DNA of 64,000 nt, from NCBI GenBank assembly GCA_963978905.1, contig OZ022257.1:26799274-26863273 (forward strand), read 5' to 3'. Of this stretch, positions 32,601 to 44,600 are shown piece after piece (position 1 is the first letter of the stretch; each line of letters starts with the position of its first letter). Made by a program: the position numbers and the translations under genes. The notes beneath the pieces are model-generated. The model had not been told where the DNA came from and did not search any database. It was given only the letters and a program-made list of their open reading frames with translations. Source of the stretch: Trichostrongylus colubriformis (Eukaryota; Nematoda; Chromadorea; Rhabditida; Trichostrongylidae).

Positions 32601-35600
32601 ACATTTTAATGAGCCTCCAACAATGATTAACGCAAGATCCCATATTCAGGGTAGCCTTTTCTCTTTGCGACTGCGAGGCTTGATTGGAGTGAAGGGATTC
32701 GCGATTCACAAATTTTTACTCTCCGCCCTAACGTGGATGCTGCTATCTACCCTCGAAGCAATGTCTCAATTTTCATGGGAGAGCTGAGGCAATGTGTTTT
32801 CTTCGCAGTGTGGTATGATAGCCCACGAGCCATTGATAGTGCTGCTGGCATCAGCCCATCGACTGGCCGTTTCGCACAGTACAGTGTGATATTCGTGATC
32901 AAGGGGATATAGAGCTGGGATGTTATAGTTCGAGTGATCATTAGAAAGCGGTGACCTCGCAGATGTCGCTCTAGAAATCTACTTTCAACAGTTGAGGTTG
33001 AAGGAAATTACGTCCATTTGAAGTGAGCTACTTTGCAAATTTTCTAAATTTTCCTCGACTGGTTTTGCATATGGAGAACTGCGCAGCATTAGGAAAACCA
33101 AGCGGCCAATAGATCGGGCTGAAGGAGCTATTACGAAAGCCATTCACACTATTATGAAAAACTAAGTTTTAATAAGGTTACAACAATTCAAAAAATGCTC
33201 AAATTTATTGAAAGTATATTGCGCTCCAGCGCGATTGCCGCATTGCTGTTTTACTAGGGACGCGGCGATCGCAGTGGAGCGCATCACATGGCTTCGTTTC
33301 AGTTTCTAACTTTTTATCTCTCATTTTTTCCTCCATTACCCTGCATGACTTATGACTTTAAACCATTCTCTCTGTTATCGGAGGATGAACACATTACCCA
33401 TGGTCGGCGACGCTCTCGTTTCTGAATGCAATTGCTGAATGTGGTCAAGTTTATATTTTTTGCGGGCAGAGGTGGTGTGGTGACAGGTGGCGCACACCCC
33501 TATCTCATGGTGCGGAGATCAAATCCCGCGCCATCGCGCGCCAAGCAGATCAAGCCTTCCATCCCTCTGGGGTCGGCGAATTGGTACCAGAATCGTCTGG
33601 GAGGATAAAAGCACTGACTTGTACATCGGCTGGCCACCGCAAGTCATTGTATAGGCCACTTCACATTCACCTGCCATCACGATTCTGAATGGAACTAGAA
33701 TGTCCCAGAAAGGGATTGATTAACGCCAAAAACTTTATAAACTTTAACTTTATTTATATTTTCTGCATTGCTATGAGTTTGGCCTAAGATTTTTTCAAAG
33801 TAGGCTTATATGTTTCTCGAAAAGTCGTCGAAATTACCGTGAAGAAGTAGTGAGTAGAAACACAGAAATAGCGGAACCAGAAGAAGAAGGGGTATTTGTG
33901 CCCGTTCAAGGGAAGGGGAAAGTTTTTTGAAAATTTTCCTTGACACCACGCTTGATTGTTCGAGGCTATTCCTCAGCCCATTGACACTCTGACTTAGTTT
34001 AGGGTTTGTCTGACTACGACTTCATCTTTGCTGGCTTGCCAATATTTGCTCACCCTCTGCTTGATTCGGCCGGGAACCTGTTCCCAAGGGTAATCCCGCC
34101 TTGTAACCAAGAATACTGCGCTCGTTGTAAATGCCACTTCATCCCAGAGAGCTGGATAGCTGATTTTTATTCAAAATTATGAGTGGGAACAATGTGCTCT
34201 GACGCCATGTGAATTTTTTTTTAAAATAATGACAGGCTTCATTGAAATCTATCGTGCTATCGATGCTACAGTGTGAATACTTCCCATGCTGTTATGGGTT
34301 TGGATCACTTGCGAACACTAGGTACTACGTGCTAACGGAAAAAGTATCTTCATAAATCTCCTTATTCAAAGAGGCGACTGGATTTTGTAAGCATTTTTTG
34401 AAAGATTTCGAAAACATATTTGAAAGTGATGTTACAGTCATTCGGTGGTAGATGTTTATTGGGCCTTCAACGACACACTGCCTGGTTTATATACGGTGGA
34501 AATCGATCCAGATGGTACAGTGCTAACAGATGTCATACAAAAACTAACACTAGAAGCTACCCTTAAAAGTGAATTATTCTACAGCTTCTGTATTAGAGAA
34601 GGAGTTAACTATTGCATATCAAATAGAAATTCATGGTCTACCACGACACTCTGCCGCGCGGAGCTACAAAGCACTATGTATAGAGGGCATACGTAATGAC
34701 AACAAAGAAATGCATCAAGTATATCTGACCAAATAAGAGCATAACACAAAATCGACCAACTAAATGGACTGAATTGAATCTATATAATGGAACGATGTTA
34801 AAATGACGGAAACGACCACATCTTATATGCCTTCATTAATTCCTTCAAGCGGTGCCACTGATCTAACGTATCGTCACTGCGCCAACCACATCCAGAAATA
34901 CCACATTTGTGGATCGCAATCGCAACGAAGACCGATGGGCGATGTTATAACAACAGTTCAGTGAGCAGCAGTAGCAATAGCTGGGGCGAAAAGCCGTTGA
35001 ATCGCTTCCAGAAGTTGGGCCTGCAAGGTGATGGCAAGTCAAAGAATAGCACAAGAATCAGTCGCAAGTCGAACGCTGGACGAGGCGAATAGACGATGAG
35101 TCGAGGCCAAGTAACTGCCGCATATCGGTGAATATCTGACGACTAGATGGACGGGATAGGTGGTGAAGACGGCGGAAGGGATGAGGGTAAGAGGATAAAC
35201 GATGAAGGGGGTCGCACCGGTCGCTTACACGATCGTACGACCTCTGGGCCAGCAAAGAGTTAGATCTTCTTTCTCTTGAATGAGCTCGAAGCACTTGATT
35301 ACTGAAGGGACATAGCAGCACATTATGATCTTGACTACAAAACGAGCATACCACGCCGCAGTTGTTGGCATACCGGGGTTGGAGGCATCTCTTGCAAAGA
35401 CGTAGATTCGCAGCCTGAATTGCACGAGATACAGCATCTCGGAAGCGACAGCAGCGCCCTGTAGTGTGCGAATCATTGTTGTCTTCAATCGAGCAGAATA
35501 CGCGGTTCGATTTCGGAGCCGTTTTTTCGAGAATAATGTCGATGCTTCGGTTCAGAGCTTCGAATTGGTGATTGAGAATGCTGGTCATTGTCGATATTGC

Positions 35601-38600
35601 CGTCGAGTGAGGCGAATGATAGGGCCAATTGCTCTTTGAGATCTCTTAGGGCTTCGACAAGAGGCTCGATGTGGACTGCAACGTCGACTTCGTCCATAAG
35701 TCGCAGAGGCAAATGAGAGTGGCATGGTGAATCATGGCATGGGGTCCTTGTCTTGGTTTTCTACAGTGTTTTTCATGCGCTCCCGCTACAGCCGTTTTCT
35801 AGTGAGAATAGCTGCGGTCCAGAACTAGCATTCGACGTGGAAGTGATGGCAAGAGCAGTTTTCCAGTGAGCAGATACGGACACTACAAGTGGTCTCAAAT
35901 CAGGTATGCTGAAGTCATAGAACCAGCTTGATGATGCGCTCCAAGGCCTCTCATGTGAGTTCAGGATTCCAGTTTCGTTTAGTTGAGGCACATAAGCTAG
36001 AACACCGTGGAGCTGTAACCTGGGATGGTACTCATTGCACTTATGCGACGTTGCTGGGCAACGATCGCCCGAGGGAAGTCAAGAAAGACTTGTGTCGATT
36101 CATTAGAAGAATCACATCCGATTGAAAAGGAATGATCGTCGCAAAGAACGATTACCCATGCTGGTTGTTTTGTGAGGCATGAGACATTCAACACGGCCCT
36201 TTCCAAACAGCTATAACATCCGGTAAGTGGCCCCAGGGAAACTTCACATGCCTGATGCACTATGTATTCCGCACTTTCTTTCATGAATTTGGACTCGATG
36301 GAGATTGTCATTTCTTCTCTAGCGGAGTGCGCGATGATCGATTCGTTCTCACCAGTGATTCTTACGAATGGAGTCGAAATCGGGAGCAGTCACAAATCAT
36401 TCGATTTTTGCACAAGTGGAGGCTACTGGACGCTCTTGTGGGACATTCTACCGGAACTTTGTATCCTTCCGGAACAGCTAAAATTTCGCTGCTCCAAACC
36501 GCAAAATTGCTGTGCGAAATGGGGCTCGTTGGCTTAGTCAGCGATATGACGGTGATAGAGATGTCATCTATTCGCTGTGGTACGTACGGTTCGGCGAGAG
36601 TTCGAGAAATATTGTTGTTGTACAACGAGTGTCCACTGCGCAATCGTACAATGGGTTTCCATTCCATGCATTCGACAGCTTCATATACGAACTTGGATCC
36701 AGGGATGTGTGCAATGCGATAGAATGAACACGAAGATAAGGCGATTCTTCACAGCCGTAATATCCTGGATATCGAGATGCATTAGTTAACTCTGGAATTA
36801 TCGTTGATGGCCGAATTTCGGAGCACGTCTGTCCCACGCATGATCCCATCAATGCACATCTTTTAGCGCTGAAGTTTGTGTCTCTCATGAACATCAAGGA
36901 ACGTGGAGAACAATGTAGTTCTACCGCAGTTTGTCGAACAGAGGTCTTGCCTATTGATTTGTTCGCGTGTAAAATAGTGACCCACAATTGAGTATTGATC
37001 TCGTTGAACAAGATTTCTCTGCTAAATCCCAGTGAGCATTTGCCGGTGGAATTGCAAGTGATTTCAGCGTAATGGCTCATATGCCCGTGTTGGCAAGCAA
37101 CGCTTGCCCGCAAAGCATGACTAATGCAAAGGTCACTGCGACGGTGATGCTAAGGCGCTGCGTTCTGAATGTTTTGGAATCGATTTTTTCATTAGCACGG
37201 GAGACGGGCCTTTGGCTCGTCCGGGCTGGCACGCGACAATTTGCGCGGCTAAATTTGCGCGACGCCACGTCCGACCTAGTCGTCTATGAGTGGAGCGCGA
37301 ATTCCCAATCGTGCTGATTTAGATCAGGATGCTCAAGGGTTTTGTTAAGAAAAAGGCTCTCCCTTCCTACCATCGTGTTTACAAGTTGAGTTTTTTCGAT
37401 GTTATGTTCTTATTCGTGCAACACCCATTTATTAGCACTTAGATTACTTATTGCTCCCTCTAGGAACTTAATTTTGAAAAGTCTGATGACAATGTAATCT
37501 GTTTTTGTCTCTTTATCTTTATTAGGTAAATAGAAGTATTACACAAGAAAAAATCATTTTATACCCATTAATGGAAGCTAATTGAAGGAATGAGAAGTCT
37601 GTGTCAATAAGATTTCGAACTAACTCAGCCTTTATCTGTTCCATTACGTGTTCTTACATGTTCGCGCCCCAATCAACGACGCCGCGCACTTCGCCGCACA
37701 CATTGCCGCGTGCCAGCCCGGACGAGCCAAACGCCACACACCCTCATTAGCACAGATGCGGCGGCCTTGCTCACACGTCTTTGTGTCTCTGTTGCGGGAA
37801 ACCGAACTTTCGAAGCTTGTCTGACAATTAGCATCGCTATCAGTTTGACCGTTTTCTTGACTCGTCGTAGCTCTATAGTTTTCATCATCGCGTATACAAG
37901 GACGCAACAGAAATGAATGCCCTTATCGGCCAGGAATGAGGATTGCCAATCAAACGCTTCGAAAACATATCCTTAGAAGTCTCGCATATATGCGGAAGAG
38001 CACAAATGTTGCGTAATTTTTTCAAGAGCTTTGCACTCTGTATTTCATCAGAACAGATATGTTGTTGTTCGCATTTTTGGATTGAAGTCGAAGAGAGAAA
38101 TCGGTCGGCATTGCTAAGAAGCGTTTGCTAGTTGTTCGCACGCAGATCTCAAAAGTGCTGTTAGGCGCAAATACTCTGATCATACCTTTCTCGCTCAACA
38201 GGGGGGGGGGGGTGGGGAGAAGCATCTGCATGAGAGAATAAAAGCGCAATCATGAGGATTGGCATGTACGGCTCGAATCATTTTCGCTATTCAAGGGTCT
38301 TATCGCATCTTGACAGAAGAACGACTGTGGTTCTCTGGTAGTTCCTGGTACTCGTCATAGCTGGTGGATCTGTTCTCCAGGGATAAATCTTGTTCATCGG
38401 TCTGTGCCATAAATGAACATTAGGCATCAGAATCTTTACGGATCGCACTTGTTCCTTCGTGCTTTTCACAAGCTCGATTATTTTCCCGTAGTACCAGCAT
38501 CTACGTGGAATATTACCTTGCTCTATGAGGACGATTCCCCAAGAGGGTGTTCTTGATTGTGCTTGTCGGCGTTGCTTTAGCTGTGTACTGGATTTCGCGT

Positions 38601-41600
38601 AACGTTGTTAGGTATTCTATGCGCCATCTTTCCCAAAATTTATTTGCAGTCGCAGTCATATGTTCAAGAGCTTGCTTAGCTTGGGAAACGGTCCGTAAGA
38701 AATTCGGCTCAAAGTCGGGATCGTCTCGGTGACTTGCTGTTGGAGTCAAATCATATTTCAGACCACTATGATAGCTTCGATCTGAGTCACCGCTGTGTAT
38801 AGTTCAGAGTGAGATAGCTTTCTCCGTCCAATGGCTTTTGCGAAGGCACGTTCAACCGTACCAACAAGTTTCTCCCAGACGACACCCACCCGCGGAGCGT
38901 TCAGTGGGTTAGGATCCATTTGATTCCATGGTTTGCACTATGCGACATCACGGGATTTTCGTTGTTTTACGAGAAGTTTTGGAACATGAATTCAGTGATT
39001 TGCTGGCCGAGTTTAAAATTGGTGCCGCAGTCGGTTCTGATAAGTTTGGAAGCGCCTTTTCTTGATATGGATCTCATGAAGGAGTGGAGGAGGGTCTCTG
39101 CTGACATAACCCACTCCATATTCCAAGAGCACTGCTCGCGTGGTTAGGCATGTGTAGAGGCGAATGTACAACTTTTCATTGTTTCTCGATGGGAATGGTT
39201 CCATGAAATCACAACCGACCTTTGAAAGGGCCGAGTGAGAACAACTCTATCCGTTGGTAGTGATGGCATATCTGGGGCTCCGAATAGGAAACCGTGAACC
39301 TTCTCATAGGTCGCACAATTTTTCAGGAATTTGTTGAAGGTTCCTGACGGACGCGAAATCCAAAAGCGCTGTCTTGCGATGCATAGTGTGTGATTCTTCC
39401 CGCAGCGCGCATTTCGTATATGTATATCCCTGAGGATCAGTCGAGTTATTTCCTAGTCTTTTTCGAGAAATATCGAATTTCTCGTACCGTACGGTGGAGG
39501 TGCATTTTGTAGACGCGATGCGTATCTTATGACACCTTCTCCATCATGGAATATTTTCTTTTGAGGGAATCTTTCGTGCAACTCTTCTAGTGAGATGCAC
39601 ACATGGGCTTCGCGAATGAAGAGAGTCTCGCTTAAGCCTAAGTCTTCCAGTGTGGTTTCATTATGAGGATGAAATCACAGTGGAAGACTTAGGCTTAAGC
39701 GTGAGTTTTAGGTTCTCAAGCCGAATCGTATAACCGTTGGTGAGATTTGTCTTATTCACCCATGCAAGAGCGGTCTTCGCTACCCTTGCGGTTGTCCGAA
39801 GCGCTCTCGTGAGAGAAGAAAAACGCGAAAGCTGCACAAGAGGAGAGTGAGTGGTTCTGCGCTCTGCAGTAAGCACCTCCGATATGGAATCGTCCATTGA
39901 TCTCGTCTCTTCTTCTATGTCCCTTCTATGGAGGTCCTCCAAAGCTTAAAGTCGGTGAGGGCATGCTCACTGCTCAACCATTGGGGTCCGTTAATCCATG
40001 GTAGATCATGAATTTCTGTGACGTTTACTCCACGCGCTGCTGCTAGCGGGATTGTCCTCTGTGGATACGTGAAAGAAATTTACTTCCACGCCCTCAGTTG
40101 TGAGACTTCGCTCTGCTTCACAATACGGCATTTCTGATTCTCGATGAAGGACGAAAGAGCTCGCTGGGACTTAACCCATGAGAGTGCAATCCACTGTCGC
40201 TAAGAATCTTGACTTGCTCAAGTTCGATGTTGCTTACTGCCACTATAGTTCTTGCCAAACGGATAGCTATCAATATGGCCAGTATTTCGAATGTGGTAAT
40301 GTTTGTTTTGTTTTCTTTGGCGCCCAGCGTGTTTTTCCACTAATCAGCGGCGACACTTTTTTTGTGCTCTCTGACGGAGGGAGCGCATGTAGCCATCGCT
40401 GTCGCACTGGCATCCGCAAAAAAACCCACAAAGTGCACCTGGGGTCAGCGCACTCAGCGCGCGGTCCTATGTAGCGCGGTAAACAAACGCACGCGCCATT
40501 TAGCTCCTGACATATCTTATTCCACTTGTATGCGAGCTCGTTTGACACAAACTCTCTCCATTCTATGCCGGTATCGTTGATCTCTCTCATAAGATGAGGC
40601 GTATTGTTAATGGGCTCACAATTTCGAGAGGATCGTATCATGAGTTGAGGTGGCTCACAATGTTTTTTTTTTGTGAGAGCATTTTTTTGCACAATGCTAT
40701 TTTCATTTTGAACCGACCACCTTCCGTGTCATAAGTTACCCCTAGGAGCTTTGTGATTCCAGCAGGGGCTTTGTCCTTTTCTGGAATAGTGTCATTGACC
40801 TCTTTGCAGCTGGAGACGTACTCGCGGAGGTTCATTCCTATTTCTGCTAGGAGGGATATGCTGTCTTTGTACTCAGCGACGGCTTCAGATGGTGTCGCTG
40901 CACAAAGAAGGACATTGTCAACATAGAGGTTGTCGAGAATTTCATTTGAAAGCTGCGAATTCGCTTGCAGAAATGCAAGAAGTGACATGTTGAAGATGCT
41001 GGGAGACGGCTTCGCTCCGAAGGGTACCCTTTTAAAACGATAGTCAATTATGTTATCTCGCGTTGGCGGTTCATCGGAATTTCTTAGCCAGAGAAACCGA
41101 CACAAGTCCTTGTGCGCGGCAATTAAGCTGATTTGAGTAGCCTCTATATCGCATGTCATTATAATTTTGCCTGTCCTGCTAGAAATAAGGATGTCATGGA
41201 TCTTCCGAAGTAACGATTCTTCTTTAAGCGTCACATCATTCAAGGAGAGATGGCTTTTGCGTTTGGATGAAGCGTCAAAGACGATTCGAAGCGCTTTGGG
41301 TTTGCTCTCCCGCCACACCCCAGAGTGAGGCATGTAGTAAAGCCCCACTGAACTGGGAAGTGCCCGATACTGGTTCGATGATGCCTAGCTTTCATATCGC
41401 TTCAAGATTTTGCAATACCATTCTTGCCGAGGGTTTTTTCCGAGCTGTCGATGTAAACTTACTAACCTACGAATTGCTGACGGGTAAATATCTGTTAGGT
41501 CACTTTAGGACATTGTCTTTGAGAGGGAACTGAACGACGACATAATCGTTTGTTAAGGAAATTTGCTTCGAATACTTCTCATAGTGAAAAATAAGTTAGT

Positions 41601-44600
41601 TGTCCACCGTCTTGTCTTCACTCGAAATTCCCTCACTCGAAATTTCCATGCCTTCCAATTCGAATAGTTTCTTGAGCATCGCGCTTTCCGATGCCACAAC
41701 TGTGGTGGCAGTCATGCTGTAAAAAAGTGTAGGTATGGTTATAATGGCGTCCAGAGGATCGATTGATTCACGCCGAATACTGTATTTGCCAGACGCAAGC
41801 CTTATGGAGTCATGAGGCTGTCGTAAGCATGAAATTGTACTAGTAGTCAAGCACAACCAGAATTTGGGGTAATTGGTATTCACTTCGTATGGTCGTGTTG
41901 CAGACGAGAATATTTCGGTTCTGAAGCCACTGCTTATCTACGGTAAACAAGTGAACTCCAAGAAATCCCTTGGTCAAGACTGGCTCGGTCTGTATTTGTC
42001 TTTCCATGTCCTTTCCATAGGCAGTGCCTATTTTGACACTGACGATGCTGCTCTCGGATATTTCAGTGCTACCTCCGATTCCTGACATTATGCAGGTTTC
42101 TGTTATCTTACTGGAAAGTTTGAGTTCAATGGCAAAATCTTCTTCGATCATAGTCTTTTGTGCGCCTGTAAAAAAGAAAACTGCTTCCTCGTCATAAGAA
42201 CAATCTGATCTTGATCGCCATAACGGTGTCTTTCAAGGGTCGCATGGCTTTCTGTATTTTGGAACTCTTGACGATGTGGCCCATGATCTGTACGAGACCC
42301 ATGAAACTCTTCATTTTGTGCGAAATCACCATTAATGTGAAGATGGTGTTGTGACTTTCTCCTCTATAGGTTTCGCTCTTCGTGAGTCTTTGGAGCTTTT
42401 AGTTTTCCCGAAATGCCTGATCTTTCACTGTTGTGTTTGACCTTGATACGATTGAGGTTTTTGACCCCTGTAGAGAACGGCGCTGTTTTGAAGATTAGCA
42501 GCTCCACTTGGGTTTCCTGTTATAAAACATAGTTTCACGTAATGAAGCTTGCCGCTCATCGAGTTCTCTCTTGCGCACTCGTTGCTAGAATGTTTATAAG
42601 AATAGCATTTCTAGCACAAGCGCTTCTCGACAGCAACTTTTCGCCTTTCTGAAACAGTCATCGGAGATCTGCCAAGCTGGGTGCCCGACTCTCTCGCAAA
42701 TCACACATTTTTTGTATTTGCCGATGGTGTTCCCTCGTTTCCCTCCTTTTTGTCTGATGGGTTGCATGCGAGACTTAATGTACGATTTCGCGATTTCTTT
42801 CTCAATCATCTCCATGATGCTTTCAATTGTAGCATCCTCTTCTTCCCTCATTTTCACAAGCACAGATTCAACGATGTCCCTATGAGACTTACTCGGATCT
42901 GGTGGCGGGTTTTTACCGTATTTCTTTTTCAGTGTCTCCACCATCCAGTCGTAGTTTTGAGGGGAGAGCTGAATACCCTTTATTGCCTTATCGGATCTTC
43001 CACGTAGGCTGTCTTTAAAAGCAGCATTCTGGCGATGACGGACAACGAAGAGTCATTGTGGACCAATGTCTGGTATATCGCCCGAAATTCGGGAGATTCT
43101 TCGTCTCTACCGTCAAATTTTGGGACATTTATCTTCCGGTGGTGGTAAGAACGGCATCTGCTCCATTTTTGCATGATTCATTCATTGCTCTATTAGTCTG
43201 GTCAGCACTGGTCTGCGTTCTGGCGAGGTCATTTTGGACGCTCAGAGCTTGCGGGCACTTTCCTAGCTTTCGAGCGAGTCGGCTTTCAATGCTGGACGCA
43301 TGTGTGAGCCTTGTTCTCAGCAAATAAATGAGTTCCGTTGTTTCACTTATCGCATCTGTGAAACACAGCTCATTCTCAAGTTGCCTATTTCTATAAGGGA
43401 ATCTCTTCGTGCTGTCATAGTCCTCCATCTCGTCTGTGAGCAACTGCAAGCTGTTTCTTTCTGACTCAATTTGTTCTATGCTTCCTCTGATCAGGTCAAT
43501 GGCCTGAATCGATTCCTCGTACTGGACGTGATCGTTCGTCGAATAGTTCTGGGACAGTGCGTACTCTTTGAAGTGGTCTATCGTTTGAACTAAAGGGGTA
43601 GTCTATCGAATTTCCTGCCGGAAATGTGGAGCTGATTACATTGGAGAGACAGGAAGACCCCTTAATGTGCGCATTAAAGGGCATTTAGATGGTAAGGCCA
43701 GGTCACGCATATCGACCCCTTTAGGTTGCCACAGGCAAGAATCCCACAATGGCGAGGACTTTGAGGTCACGGTTGATATTGGCGCACGAATCTCAAGCAA
43801 TAGCGCGCAAAACTCTTGAGGCACTGTGGATCCAGTTCAAGGATCCAAAAAATTAACCGCAAGGGAGAATGCCTGACAATCACGCGGAAGCTCGCCCCTT
43901 ATACAAGATTAGCTTTTCAAACGGGACTCTGACCTCATTTATTCCGGTATTGCTGTCGGTGGCAGTCGATCTTGTGGACTGGTGAAGGTACGGTGTTTTT
44001 CGCTAGTATTTGCCGGTGTTCTAGGGAGAGATCGAATTTCAGAAAGGTGTGCCTGAGATATTTGGTCGGGTAAGTCATGACTCGACTTATTCCCTCTTTT
44101 AGGCTCCGAAGAAGGCGAACTCGCCGAAACGTCAGCCGATAAAGAATTGTAAACAACCTCCGAGCAGTTGAACACTAAATACTACATTTAAAGCAATGCC
44201 GAGGTTCATAGAGAGTCGAACATGAGGTGCAGAGTAATGAGCATGATAGCCAAGTGATGCTTATCGTATCGTATGGATGCCGACTGAAACTACGTGGTGC
44301 TTGACGTGTCGGTTTTTGTGGCGAAAACGTCCACAAAGATTGGAATAAATGATGCAACCGAATATTACCACTGCCTTCAATCAGACTGACCACGTCGTCA
44401 TTTTGCGCCACACTTGCAATATATTGAAATAAAAAAGACATAAGACAGGGAAGATCAAAAAGTAACTTGAAAACTGCGAACATTTGGAGAAAACTTTGCA
44501 ATTTCAAGATTTCTGCCCAACACCGCAAGTTCCGGACCGTGCTCGATTAACCAGACAAGGACCATTTGCAACAGGAGATCGTGTTGGAATAATATGTGAT

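Larger units (their letters stand above)
35058..43585 (-). mobile_element. BEL/Pao retrovirus-like element, decayed, gag-pol-env order
   Basis: On the minus strand, right to left: gag (to 42594), aspartic protease (about 42150-41840), RT (about 41600-40640), RNase H/linker (about 40640-39660), integrase (about 39600-38290), a phlebovirus-type envelope glycoprotein (about 37907-35773, interrupted) and an extra zinc-finger ORF (35712-35058). The 5' end is lost where gag meets the Penelope fragment at about 43586. Matching LTRs were not recognised. Every domain is broken by frameshifts or stops, so it is a dead copy. It lies in the large intron of the sushi gene in antisense orientation. Confidence 0.88.
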
